A stretch of 64,000 nt of DNA from Micromonospora sp. LH3U1 (GTDB taxonomy: Bacteria > Actinomycetota > Actinomycetes > Mycobacteriales > Micromonosporaceae): contig NZ_CP116936.1 of NCBI RefSeq assembly GCF_028475105.1, positions 6,323,501 to 6,387,500 on the forward strand, written 5' to 3'. Below are positions 23,312 to 31,683 of this stretch, piece after piece. The notes below the pieces were generated by a model. It did not search any database. It worked only from the letters and a program-made list of their open reading frames with translations, and had not been told where the DNA came from. The position numbers and the translations under genes were made by a program. Every line of letters starts with the position of its first letter. Position 1 is the first letter of the stretch.

Positions 23312-23704
23312 TCAGTCCGAGTTGCCGAAGACAAACAGCACGACCTTGGCGAAGCCGTAATCCAGCACACCCACGATCGTCAGCATCACCGCGACGAACG
23401 TCACCACCACGGCGGTGTAGGTCAGCAACTCCTTGCGGGTCGGCCAGATGACCTTACGCAGTTCGGCTACGACCTCGCGGAAGAACCGGGCGATGCGGCC
23501 GAACACGCCCACCCGACCGGTTTCCGAACGCGTGGTCGGCCGGCTGTCCGCCGACTCCGCCCGGGCACGCGACCGCGTGGCGGTGCCTCCCCGGGAGACC
23601 GGCTCGTCCGCGCCGGTGGCGTCGTCGTCAGCGACGTCGTCGACGACCTCGTCATCCAGACGATCGTCGCCGGCGTCCTCGCCGTGCCGCTTGTTGTCGG
23701 CCAC
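23312..23704 (-). CDS. secE: Preprotein translocase subunit SecE
   Basis: SecE clamps the SecY channel. The GTG at 23704 (VADNKRHGEDAG) follows GGAGG by five bases and gives 130 residues; the frame runs further upstream without a family match. A long acidic/basic N-terminus precedes the amphipathic helix FFREVVAELRKVIWPTRKEL, the SecE signature, and a single transmembrane segment. It lies between tRNA-Trp and nusG. Confidence 0.95.
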   Translation of the reverse strand: MADNKRHGEDAGDDRLDDEVVDDVADDDATGADEPVSRGGTATRSRARAESADSRPTTRSETGRVGVFGRIARFFREVVAELRKVIWPTRKELLTYTAVVVTFVAVMLTIVGVLDYGFAKVVLFVFGNSD

Positions 23705-23918
23705 TTCGCCCTCCGTCGCGGAATCTCGGGTCGTACGCCGAGCGGCGTACGCAGCGCTGGTCACGCTGGCCGTACCCAACCGTCCCGCGACGGGCCGCGG
23801 CCGGTGGATCATCCGGAGGGCCCCGATTGCCTCGGAACCACCCCGCCGATGCCACCACCACGGGCCGGACGCCGCCATGCTGGCGGCGCGACCCACGGGA
23901 ACGGTCAGGCCTGAGGCG

Positions 23919-23991
<73 letters not shown>

Positions 23992-24120
23992 ATGCGGCAA
24001 CACTCGCCCCACGCGGTCACAGACGACCGAGCAGGGGTCACTTGCCCCACGGCGGACCAGTGTACGGGTAGCCGACCGACTTTCCCAACCGGTCTCGCCG
24101 CCACGCGTGGCGGGCTCGGC

Positions 24121-24513
24121 TCAGCGTGCCGTCCGGATGGTTGCCCGGGCCTGCGAGAGCACCTTTTCGCCCACGCAGGTGGCGGTCACCTCGAGTCGGG
24201 TGAGGCCATCCTCGGTCACCTCACGGACCCGCGCGGTCACCTCGATCTCGGTCCCCTGGTCGTCGTCCGGGACCACCACCGGCCGGGTGAAACGGACGCC
24301 GTACTCGACCACCGCGTCGGGCGCCCCGGCCCACTCGGTGACCGCCCGGCCGACCAGCGCCATGGTGAACATGCCATGGGCGATCACCCCGGGCAGACCC
24401 ACCTTGGTGGCGACCCGGTCGCTCCAGTGGATCGGGTTGAAGTCACCCGAGGCGCCGGCGTAGCGGACCAGGTCCGCGCGGGTCACCCGGAACGTCTTTG
24501 CTGGCAACTCCAT
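24121..24513 (-). CDS. hadB: MaoC-like hotdog dehydratase, HadB type
   Basis: The 130-residue single-hotdog protein resembles the catalytic HadB subunit of (3R)-hydroxyacyl-ACP dehydratase. The hydratase motif GDFNPIHWSD, near residues 23-32, supplies the Asp and His used for catalysis in this family. It starts one base after hadA, so the two probably form a heterodimer. In mycobacteria the same locus serves mycolic acid elongation; Micromonosporaceae are not known to make mycolates, so the substrate here is probably another fatty acyl chain (inference). Confidence 0.85.
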   Translation of the reverse strand: MELPAKTFRVTRADLVRYAGASGDFNPIHWSDRVATKVGLPGVIAHGMFTMALVGRAVTEWAGAPDAVVEYGVRFTRPVVVPDDDQGTEIEVTARVREVTEDGLTRLEVTATCVGEKVLSQARATIRTAR

Positions 24514-24514
24514 C

Positions 24515-24961
24515 TCAGGCCTCCCCGCGTACGACGATCTTGGACCAGACGGCGACCACCGGTTCCCCGCCGACGGTGCTGACGTCGGTGCGCGTGGTCA
24601 GGAAGCCGTGCCCACCCCGGTTGCTGACGTCCTCGATGATGTTGGTGCAGACCAGCTCGTCGCCGGCAATCACCGGCCGGGTGTACGCGAACCGCTGGTC
24701 GCCATGCACCACCCGGCTGTAGTCCACTCCCAGGGCCGGGTCCTCGATGATCTGGCTGCTCGCGGCCATCGTGATGATCACCGGGAAGGTCGGCGGGGCC
24801 ACCACGTCGGGGTGGCCCAGCGCCTGCGCGGCCTCCGGGTCGTGGTGGACCGGGTCGGTGGCGCCGATGGCGCTGGCGAACTCACGGATCTTTTCTCGGC
24901 CCACCTGATAGGGGGCGGTCGGCGGATAGGTCCGGCCGACGAAGGAAGGGTCCAGAGGCAT
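24515..24961 (-). CDS. hadA: MaoC-like hotdog protein, HadA type
   Basis: The 148-residue hotdog protein (FAS1/MaoC N-terminal-like) begins MPLDPSFVGRTYPPTAPYQVGREK and contains ATDPVHHDPEAA and VVAPPTFPV, typical of HadA. In the mycobacterial enzyme HadA is the substrate-holding partner of HadB. The pair sits between rpmG and tRNA-Trp, the mycobacterial order, but no hadC-like gene lies nearby. Confidence 0.85.
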   Translation of the reverse strand: MPLDPSFVGRTYPPTAPYQVGREKIREFASAIGATDPVHHDPEAAQALGHPDVVAPPTFPVIITMAASSQIIEDPALGVDYSRVVHGDQRFAYTRPVIAGDELVCTNIIEDVSNRGGHGFLTTRTDVSTVGGEPVVAVWSKIVVRGEA

Positions 24962-25085
24962 GCCGCGAACCTACACGGAAAGCACAATCGCCGATCTGGT
25001 CGGCAGGCGGCGGCAGAGCCGCGCCAAACCGGTCAGATCGGCGATTGGAAGCTTCGACAGCGGCCGGCATGACGCCGGCCACGGG

Positions 25086-25253
25086 TCAGCGGGTCTCGCG
25101 GTGGATCGTGTGCCGACCGTCGCGCGAGCAGAACTTCTTCAGCTCGATGCGGTCGGGGTCGTTACGGCGGTTCTTGCGCGTGATGTAGTTGCGCTCCTTG
25201 CACTCCACACACGCCAAAGTGATCTTCGGCCGGACATCGGTAGCCTTCGCCAC
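25086..25253 (-). CDS. rpmG: 50S ribosomal protein L33, zinc-type
   Basis: This 55-residue protein starts at a GTG at 25253, with GAGGAAGG about 10 bases upstream. It reads MAKATDVRPKITLACVECKE and ends KKFCSRDGRHTIHRETR. A CxxC pair near residue 15 is seen, but only one cysteine near residue 42, so the zinc site is incomplete (a partly C-minus form). It is the first gene of the group leading to hadAB and secE. Confidence 0.94.
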   Translation of the reverse strand: MAKATDVRPKITLACVECKERNYITRKNRRNDPDRIELKKFCSRDGRHTIHRETR

Positions 25254-25387
25254 GGCGGAGTGCCTTCCTCGCTATCGGAAACAACTACGACGCGCCAGCC
25301 TAGACGCTGACAGCGCGGACATGCAAAGTGGGCGCCGGAAGCGCCCATTTTCCTACGACCACCGGCGACGAGCCCGGAAGACGAGAG

Positions 25388-25460
25388 TAGCGGTGGCCGG
25401 ACTTGAACCGGCGACACAGCGATTATGAGCCGCTTGCTCTACCATCTGAGCTACACCGCT
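25388..25460 (-). tRNA. tRNA-Met (CAU)
   Basis: This is a 73-base cloverleaf with acceptor AGCGGTG/CACCGCT, anticodon loop CTCATAA (CAT), a GGTTCAAGTCC T-arm and discriminator A. Its paired first acceptor base argues for elongator Met rather than the initiator. A lysidine-modified Ile tRNA also has CAT and cannot be fully excluded by eye. Confidence 0.9.
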
Positions 25461-25484
25461 GCGATGGGTCCAGCTGAACCCTCG

Positions 25485-25557
25485 AGCCCCCTTACGGAAT
25501 CGAACCGTAGACCTTCTCCTTACCATGGAGACGCTCTGCCGACTGAGCTAAGGGGGC
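25485..25557 (-). tRNA. tRNA-Thr (GGU)
   Basis: This is a 73-base cloverleaf with acceptor GCCCCCT/AGGGGGC, anticodon stem TCTCC/GGAGA around ATGGTAA (anticodon GGT), a GGTTCGATTCC T-arm and discriminator T. It lies 24 bases upstream of tRNA-Met on the same strand, so they are likely co-transcribed. Confidence 0.95.
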
Positions 25558-25650
25558 CTGCGCGATCTCCCCGTGGGGCGCGCAGAAGTAAGAGTACACG
25601 GCCGCGCGCGACAGGTGAAATCGGATCCCCAGTGATCGTCCGCGCCCTGT

Positions 25651-28200
25651 TCAGGGCACGACACGAAGGCGCGGAAGCTCCCCGTTGGAGACCGTTTCCG
25701 GCTCGACCTGGGCACCGAACCAGGCGGCCAACCGCTCGTACGGCAGCGGCCGACTGAACAGGAAGCCCTGCCCGATCTCACAGCCGATGTCCTGGAGAAG
25801 CTCCAGGGTCAGCTCACTCTCCACGCCCTCGGCGACCACGGCCAGGCCGAACTGCTGAGACAGGGTCACCACGGCGTTGACGATGGCCAGGTCCCCTGGG
25901 TCGGTCGCCATGCCCTGCACGAAGGAACGGTCCACCTTCACCTCGTGCACCGGCAGCCGGCGCAGATGCGCCAGGGACGAGTCGCCCGTGCCGAAGTCGT
26001 CCACCGACAGCCGGACACCGAGGTCACGCAGCCGCTGCAGGGTCGGGATGGGCCGGTCCGTGCCGTCCAGCACGCCAGCCTCGGTGATCTCCAGGGTGAG
26101 TCGCTGAGCCGGCACCCCGTACTCGGTCAACAACTCCTGGACACGGTCCGGGAAGTGCTGGTCGGTGAGCGTACGGGCCGAGATGTTGACCGCGATGGGC
26201 AGAGGCTGATCGGCCAGGGCCCAGTCCCGGCTGCGGCGCAGCCCCTCGCGGAGCACCACCTCGGTGAGCCGGCTCAACTGGCCGGTGTGCTCGGCCACCG
26301 CCACGAAGTCCTCGGGAGCGACCGTGCCGTGCGTCGGGTCGTCCCACCGAGCCAGGCACTCGACACCAACGAGGCGCCGATCCCGCAGAGTCACCTTCGG
26401 CTGGAAGTAGACCTCCAGCTCACCCTGGTCCAACGCGCGGCGCAGATCGCCGGCCAGACCCAGCCGGCGCAGCGATCGGGACTCCAGCGCGGGGTTGAAC
26501 AGCTGCACGCTGCCCGGCACGGATTTGGCCGCCGTAGCGGCCAGGTCGACCCGAAGCAGCAGGGTCGCCGCATCGCTGCCGTGATCGGGGTGCACGGCCA
26601 CCCCGACCGCGGTGTTCATGTCCAGGGTGAGCGCGTCGAAGACCATCTCGTCGCGGATCTGGTCGCGCAGTTGAGCGGCCAACTCGAGCGCGGCGTCGGC
26701 ACTCTCCAACCGCAACGTCACCAGGAACTCGTCCCCGCCGGCCCGGCCGACCAGAGCCGACGACGGCGCGCTGGCCCGCAACCGGCTGGCGACCTCGGCG
26801 AGGACCTTGTCCCCGGCCGCGTGACCGAGGGACTCGTTGACCTGGCGCAACCCGTCGACGTCGAAGAGCAGCAGCGCCACCACCTCACCGGGAAGGCGGA
26901 TCTTGACCGACTCCTCCAGCGCTGCGGTGATCCGCCGCCGGTTGGGCAGCCCGGTCAACGTGTCGTGGTGCGCGTCGTGCCGGAGCCTGTCGACCAGGCG
27001 CGAATTTTCCAGGGCCACAGCCGCGTGCGCGGCGACCGTCTCGAAGACAGGGATGTCGCCGGGCGTGAAGTGGCCAACGTCGCTGAGCCGGTTGACCACC
27101 TCAAGCGTGCCGATCACCGCCTGACCGGAGTAGAGCGGCACCACGATGATGTCCTTCACGCCGGTGCTGCGCAGCGATGCCTGCAGACTCTCCTCGTCGC
27201 CGAGGCGAACCCCCATCGCCAGACTGCGGCGCTGACGTCGGGCCTCCTCACGCACCACCACCGGCGTCGGCGACGTGTCCAGCAGACCCGCGTCGTCGAC
27301 CCGCGCGGTCAACATCACCTCGGGATGACGCCCCTGGGCCGGCAGCCACAGCGTGGCGTACTCAGCCTGCATGAGCCCGCGGATCCGGCCGAGCAGGACG
27401 TCAGCGAGGTTGCCGCTCTGCCCGCTGGCGGTCATCGCCTTGGTGAGTTCGTACATGTCGCCGAGCGTCCGGTGCTGGCGGAAGAACTGCTCGTACGACC
27501 GGTAGACCCTCGCGAGTGCGGCCGCGAGGATGACGATCAGCACGGACGACCACCAGGTGGTTCGCACGGCGATCAGAACCACCAACCCGACGACGATGTT
27601 GACACCGGAGGTCAGCAGGGGCGGCAACGCGTTACGCAGCACGCCCAATGCCGCCTGCCAACCGTGCATGATCGCGATCACGCCGGCCACACCGGCCAAC
27701 GTCGAGATGAGGATCGTGCTGACCGCAACGAAGAGCACGGCCCACGTCTGTGGCCCGACGTCCTTACCAGCAGGCGGAAGCGCCAGCAGCACGAGGCCGG
27801 CTAGCGATGCGGCGGCAGAGGCATTGGCGACGTTGAAGGCCAGTTTCGCCGGGCCGAACCGGTAACGCAGGTGGGTGATCAGCGTCGAGAGCGTGTACGC
27901 CGCCACCACCATCAGCGGCGGCAGGAAGAAGAACGCCACCACGAGGGGGATCTCGGTGAGCCGCGACCCGAAGGACTGGCGCCCGATGACGAAGTTGAGC
28001 ATCGGCAGGCCGGCGACCACCATCACGGCCAGCAGGACTACGGCGAGCCCCCAGGACCGGAAGTGGTCCTGACTGACCAACCCGATAGTCGTCGAGAAGA
28101 TCGCGGCCGCGAACGCCAACGGCCCGGTGATGAACCACGCGTACTGGGCCGGGCGGCTAGGAGACCCCGAGCCACCCGACGCGGACCGGCGGTCGGTCAT
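25651..28200 (-). CDS. Membrane GAF-GGDEF-EAL cyclic-di-GMP protein
   Basis: The 849-residue signalling protein begins with about 250 residues of membrane helices, then a GAF-like sensor region, a GGDEF domain and an EAL domain. The cyclase motif AGGDEF is intact. No RxxD inhibitory site is seen just before it. The phosphodiesterase motif is ECL (VGVECLARW), not EAL, but NISARTL, EITEAG, VDDFGTGDSSL, KVDRSFV and VAEGVE are kept, so hydrolysis may be retained. It could both make and break cyclic-di-GMP. It stands alone beyond the tRNA pair; the start at 28200 has an AAGGAGTGGG-type site. Confidence 0.93.
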   Translation of the reverse strand: MTDRRSASGGSGSPSRPAQYAWFITGPLAFAAAIFSTTIGLVSQDHFRSWGLAVVLLAVMVVAGLPMLNFVIGRQSFGSRLTEIPLVVAFFFLPPLMVVAAYTLSTLITHLRYRFGPAKLAFNVANASAAASLAGLVLLALPPAGKDVGPQTWAVLFVAVSTILISTLAGVAGVIAIMHGWQAALGVLRNALPPLLTSGVNIVVGLVVLIAVRTTWWSSVLIVILAAALARVYRSYEQFFRQHRTLGDMYELTKAMTASGQSGNLADVLLGRIRGLMQAEYATLWLPAQGRHPEVMLTARVDDAGLLDTSPTPVVVREEARRQRRSLAMGVRLGDEESLQASLRSTGVKDIIVVPLYSGQAVIGTLEVVNRLSDVGHFTPGDIPVFETVAAHAAVALENSRLVDRLRHDAHHDTLTGLPNRRRITAALEESVKIRLPGEVVALLLFDVDGLRQVNESLGHAAGDKVLAEVASRLRASAPSSALVGRAGGDEFLVTLRLESADAALELAAQLRDQIRDEMVFDALTLDMNTAVGVAVHPDHGSDAATLLLRVDLAATAAKSVPGSVQLFNPALESRSLRRLGLAGDLRRALDQGELEVYFQPKVTLRDRRLVGVECLARWDDPTHGTVAPEDFVAVAEHTGQLSRLTEVVLREGLRRSRDWALADQPLPIAVNISARTLTDQHFPDRVQELLTEYGVPAQRLTLEITEAGVLDGTDRPIPTLQRLRDLGVRLSVDDFGTGDSSLAHLRRLPVHEVKVDRSFVQGMATDPGDLAIVNAVVTLSQQFGLAVVAEGVESELTLELLQDIGCEIGQGFLFSRPLPYERLAAWFGAQVEPETVSNGELPRLRVVP

Positions 28201-28287
28201 CCCACTCCTTACCGGTCACTGCCACAAGTTATGCACGGCCGGTGAACGAAGCTGGCGACACCGGCGTGGGTGTCGCCTGCTTCGGAC

Positions 28288-28422
28288 CTAGTGGAGTGGT
28301 GCCGTCCAGACGAAATCCAAGGCCTGGAACTCCCCAAAACCGGGAGCCCCACCCGCCATCACGGCGAAAGCCAGTACTGCGACCACCATGCCGACCCGCC
28401 GGGCCAGCCTTTGACCAGACAT
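28288..28422 (-). CDS. Small single-helix protein (44 aa)
   Basis: This short frame starts at an ATG at 28422 with GAGGAG seven bases upstream and ends in TAG. The product, MSGQRLARRVGMVVAVLAF followed by AVMAGGAPGFGEFQALDFVW, has a basic N-terminus and one hydrophobic segment, so it is either a tiny membrane protein or a secreted peptide with a signal sequence. The strong ribosome site and bacterial-membrane-like composition support it; no homologue can be named from memory. Confidence 0.5.
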   Translation of the reverse strand: MSGQRLARRVGMVVAVLAFAVMAGGAPGFGEFQALDFVWTAPLH

Positions 28423-29096
28423 CGCGTGCTCCTCGTGGCAGGGGTGTCGGGAAGGCAAGATTCCACGATGGTGCCATACCCGAGGCAGCCCGCAAAGTGG
28501 TCGGACGGTTGAGCACCGCGGGCCCGACCGGCCGGCCTGAACGCTTCAACGACGGATGCCCAGCAAGGTCGTTGGCTCGCCCCCGGGGGGACGCGCAAAT
28601 GATGCGTGTTCAAGTTATAGCCGCAATTTGCAACTACGCCTCGGATGCCCCGAGCAGGCGCAAAGCCCGCCTCCAGTGCAAAGCCGACAGGTTTTACGAG
28701 CAGCGGGGTTGCTCCGACCACCAGGATTCCGCCGCAACGACGCCAACGACTCGCCGCGCTCGCGGCCGGTGACCAGTTGAACACAAAGCCCCTCCGATCC
28801 ATAGGATCGGAGGCTCTCGATTATTACGGGTGCCGGGACGTGATTCGAGGCTCTGTAGCCTTCACGACGGATCAGCCCACGGGCTGCCCACCACCGCCCA
28901 GGCCGACCAGTCGCGCCTTCACACTCGTCCTCCGGCATCGGCCACACGTCCCGAGAGTCGTTGAAGGCTCCCGAAGGCGACCACCGCCAAGCCCAGCGCC
29001 GATACCGCCACGTAGGCGAACACCGCTTCGAGGATCACGTGGGTATCGGCGCCCAGGCGTCGCAGGGCAAGCCATGGCGCGAACCCGAGCGAGGGC
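28423..29096. other. Gap without a convincing gene
   Basis: About 670 bases lie between the small membrane ORF and the epoxide hydrolase. Open frames exist on both strands but have no family sequence or good starts. An AT-richer patch at 28600-28640 (on the minus strand TTGCAAATTGCGGCTATAACTT) could hold the promoter of the small gene. A 20-base repeat around 28790-28820 (CCGATCC/GGATCGG) forms a hairpin. Confidence 0.4.
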
Positions 29097-30293
29097 TCAG
29101 GATTCCCGCAGTGGCCGGAACGCGGCCCGCACCTCGGCGGAGAAGAGTTCCGGCTGCTCCCAGGCCGCGAAGTGGCCGCCGCTGTCGACCTCGTTGAAGT
29201 ACGCGAGGCCGGGGTAGACCGCCTCGGCCCAGCTGCGTGGGGCAGCCCAGATCTCGCCGGGAAACGTCGTGAAGCCCACCGGGACCGAGACCGGAGGAGG
29301 TGCCTGGCCGGTCGCCTGGGCTGCGGCCTGGACCCGTCCAGACTCCCAGTACCACCGGGCAGACGAGGCACCGGTGCCGGTCAGCCAGTACAGCGTGATG
29401 TTGTCGAGGATTGCATCCCGGGTGAGATTGCCGGCGGGCTCGCCGTCGACGAACGCGCGGGAAATCTTGTAGTAGCTGTCGGTGTCATGGTCGAGCATCC
29501 ACGCCGCCAGCCCGACGGGTGAATCCAGCAGGGAATAGCCGATCGTCTGCGGCCGGGTGGACTGCTCCAGGAAGTAGCCGAAGCCGTCCATCGTGAAAAG
29601 GTTGAGCGCGTCGCGTGCCACGCGTTCCTGCTCGGACTCCGCCGGCAACTGGTCCTTGAGGCCGATCGCTCCGGCGAGCAGATTGAGGTGGATGCCGAGC
29701 AGTCCCTCGGGTGCTTGGCGGCCCATCGCGTCCGTAACGGCGGCGCCTACGTCGCCACCCTGGGCGACGTAGCGCTTGTAGCCGAGGCGGCCCATCAGTT
29801 TCGCCCACGCCTGCGCCATGCGACCGGAGTCCCAGCCGAGCTCAGTCGGCTCGCCCGAGAAGCCGTAGCCGGGCAGGGACGGCAGCACCAGGTGGAATGC
29901 GTCTTCCGGAGTGCCGCCGTGCGCGGTCGGGTCGGTGAGCGGGCCGACGACCCCGAGCAACTCGACAACCGAACCTGGCCAGCCATGCGTCATGATCAGC
30001 GGCAGGGCATTCTCGTGCTGCGACCGTACGTGAATGAAGTGGATCTCGACGCCGTCGATCTCGGTCGTGTACTGCGGCAAGGCGTTCAGCTTCGTCTCGA
30101 ACGCGCGCCAGTCGTGATCGGTCGCCCAATAGCGGGCCAGTTCCTGAAGCGTCGCCAACTGCACACCCTAAGAACGATCGGTGACCAACTCCCGGATGGG
30201 CCAACGCGTGGCCGCGATCCGGCGACGCATGTCGGCAATCGCTTCCTCCGGCGTGTCGAGCCGGAAGGGACGGATTTCGCTGTCGTTGGGCAT
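29097..30293 (-). pseudogene. Epoxide hydrolase gene split by an in-frame amber stop
   Basis: The full frame from the ATG at 30293 (GGTGGAG site just upstream) encodes an N-terminal EHN-like segment (PFRLDTPEEAIADMRRRIAAT, then RWPIRELV), then TAG at 30170-30168, then continues in the same frame as GVQLATLQELARYW and an alpha/beta-hydrolase domain. The second part keeps the oxyanion HGWPGS, the nucleophile region GGDVGA and the final GGHFAAWEQ histidine. A 355-codon frame could restart at the GTG at 30164, but this would lack most of the EHN segment. Functional status is uncertain: nonsense mutation, sequencing error or reinitiation. Confidence 0.75.
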
Positions 30294-30736
30294 CTACTCC
30301 ACCTGCCGGATCGAGTCGGCCAACGCCGAAGTGCCGGCGGAACTGGCACTCGCCCAGTCTCGCAGCGGCCCTTTGGTCGGCGGGCCGAAACGGCACCCAA
30401 GAACGGTGGACGCGCGGCTGACACGCGCCAGGCCACTCGTCGATCATCGACCGCGCGCGCCCGGCAGGACGTCCTTTCGCATGGCTGAGGCCAAGTCGAA
30501 AGGGCATCGGTCGCCGCATGATTCCGCCGGGGCGTTCCGGTGGGAACGACGGTGTGGCGGCTGCTGACCCGCCTGGACTCCGTTGTGCTCGCGGCGCCTC
30601 CAGCTCACCGAGCCACCGACGGGCAGGGTCGGCGCCATCATCGGCCCGCCCCCATCGCGAATGGAATGCGATGGTCCCGGGTGCAGGTCCGCCGGTACTG
30701 TCCGGGCTCACCCAGAATCCGAACGGCGAGGCCGAC
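30294..30736. other. Gap upstream of the hydrolase
   Basis: This stretch of about 440 bases has no convincing gene. It lies between divergent genes (the hydrolase on minus, the 117-residue protein on plus) and would hold both promoters. No regulator gene or clear operator was recognised. Confidence 0.4.
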
Positions 30737-31090
30737 ATGAACAGCGATGACGGTACGACGGTGCTGTGGCGCCCAACCGGGCCGGAGGAGCTGGATCTCG
30801 TCCGCGAATCCGGATGGCTGAAGTGGCCGCCACGCCTGCCCGATCAGCCGATCTTCTACCCGGTCCTGAACGAGGACTACGCGGTGATGATCGCCCGGGA
30901 CTGGAACGTGCCCGCGTCCGGCGTCGGCTACGTGACCCGCTTCCGGGTGGAGTCGGAGTTCCTGAGCCGGTACCCGGTCCGCCAAGCAGGCGGAAAGACC
31001 ATCCTGGAGCTGTGGGTGCCGGCCGAGGAACTGAACGAGTTCAACGCTCACATCGTTGGACTGATCGAGGTCGTGCACGAGTTCCGGTAG
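30737..31090 (+). CDS. Conserved protein, 'ADP-ribosylation/crystallin J1'-annotated family
   Basis: The 117-residue soluble protein has the start MNSDDGTTVLWRPTGPEELD at 30737; a longer upstream frame has no matching sequence. The segment LVRESGWLKWPPRLPDQPIFYPVLNEDYA and the C-terminal WVPAEELNEFN are what I recall from a widespread actinobacterial family often labelled ADP-ribosylation/crystallin J1, a label with no proven function. It stands alone on the plus strand. Confidence 0.7.
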   Translation: MNSDDGTTVLWRPTGPEELDLVRESGWLKWPPRLPDQPIFYPVLNEDYAVMIARDWNVPASGVGYVTRFRVESEFLSRYPVRQAGGKTILELWVPAEELNEFNAHIVGLIEVVHEFR

Positions 31091-31306
31091 CCGCCGCCCG
31101 GCGACGAGGATGGCCATCATCAAATGATCCCGACGACTGGGGCCGACTGGGCTGGACGGCACCGGTCGGCGGCAGCACTCGGCCCTGCCCTTGCCTGCTG
31201 CGGCCTCCGGTCGGCATCAGCCGGGCCAGCGGGGACCACCGGCTGCGGACGTTTCGGGCATCGCGGTCGTTTGGTTACGCTCCTCCCACGCGTTGCCGGA
31301 GGGTTT

Positions 31307-31663
31307 CTAATCGCGCTCGACCCCGGTACACCCGATCACGTGCGGCCGGTCGAAAGCGAGAAACAGGATGAACGCACAGGGCGGATCTTGCACTGTCACC
31401 TTGCCCAGCCGTACGAGTTCATTCCCGCACTCCCGAAGTTGCTCCACGGCCTCCCGCAGCCCGATCGTCCGTTGGCCCGTTCTCTGGGCGTGTCGGTCGC
31501 GGCGCCGATAGATCGGCTCCAGGCGCGATGCTGGTATCCCGTCATCCCAGACGACAAACTCAGCGCCCTGGAGCAACGCCTGCCGGCACGCGCGATGCGC
31601 CGGCACGTCATCCACAAGCGCGTCCAGAAGTTCGTTCCGCGTCACCAACCCGGCGCCCACCAT
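31307..31663 (-). CDS. Conserved hypothetical protein (118 aa)
   Basis: The ATG at 31663 (MVGAGLVTRNELLDALVDDV) has GGAGG nine bases upstream, better than the longer frame. The 118-residue product is soluble with a mixed alpha/beta look and a segment QALLQGAEFVVWDDGIPASR. No family was recognised. It follows the pentapeptide-repeat gene by 21 bases and is probably co-transcribed with it. Confidence 0.6.
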   Translation of the reverse strand: MVGAGLVTRNELLDALVDDVPAHRACRQALLQGAEFVVWDDGIPASRLEPIYRRRDRHAQRTGQRTIGLREAVEQLRECGNELVRLGKVTVQDPPCAFILFLAFDRPHVIGCTGVERD

Positions 31664-31683
31664 CTGCCCACGCCTCCAAATCC

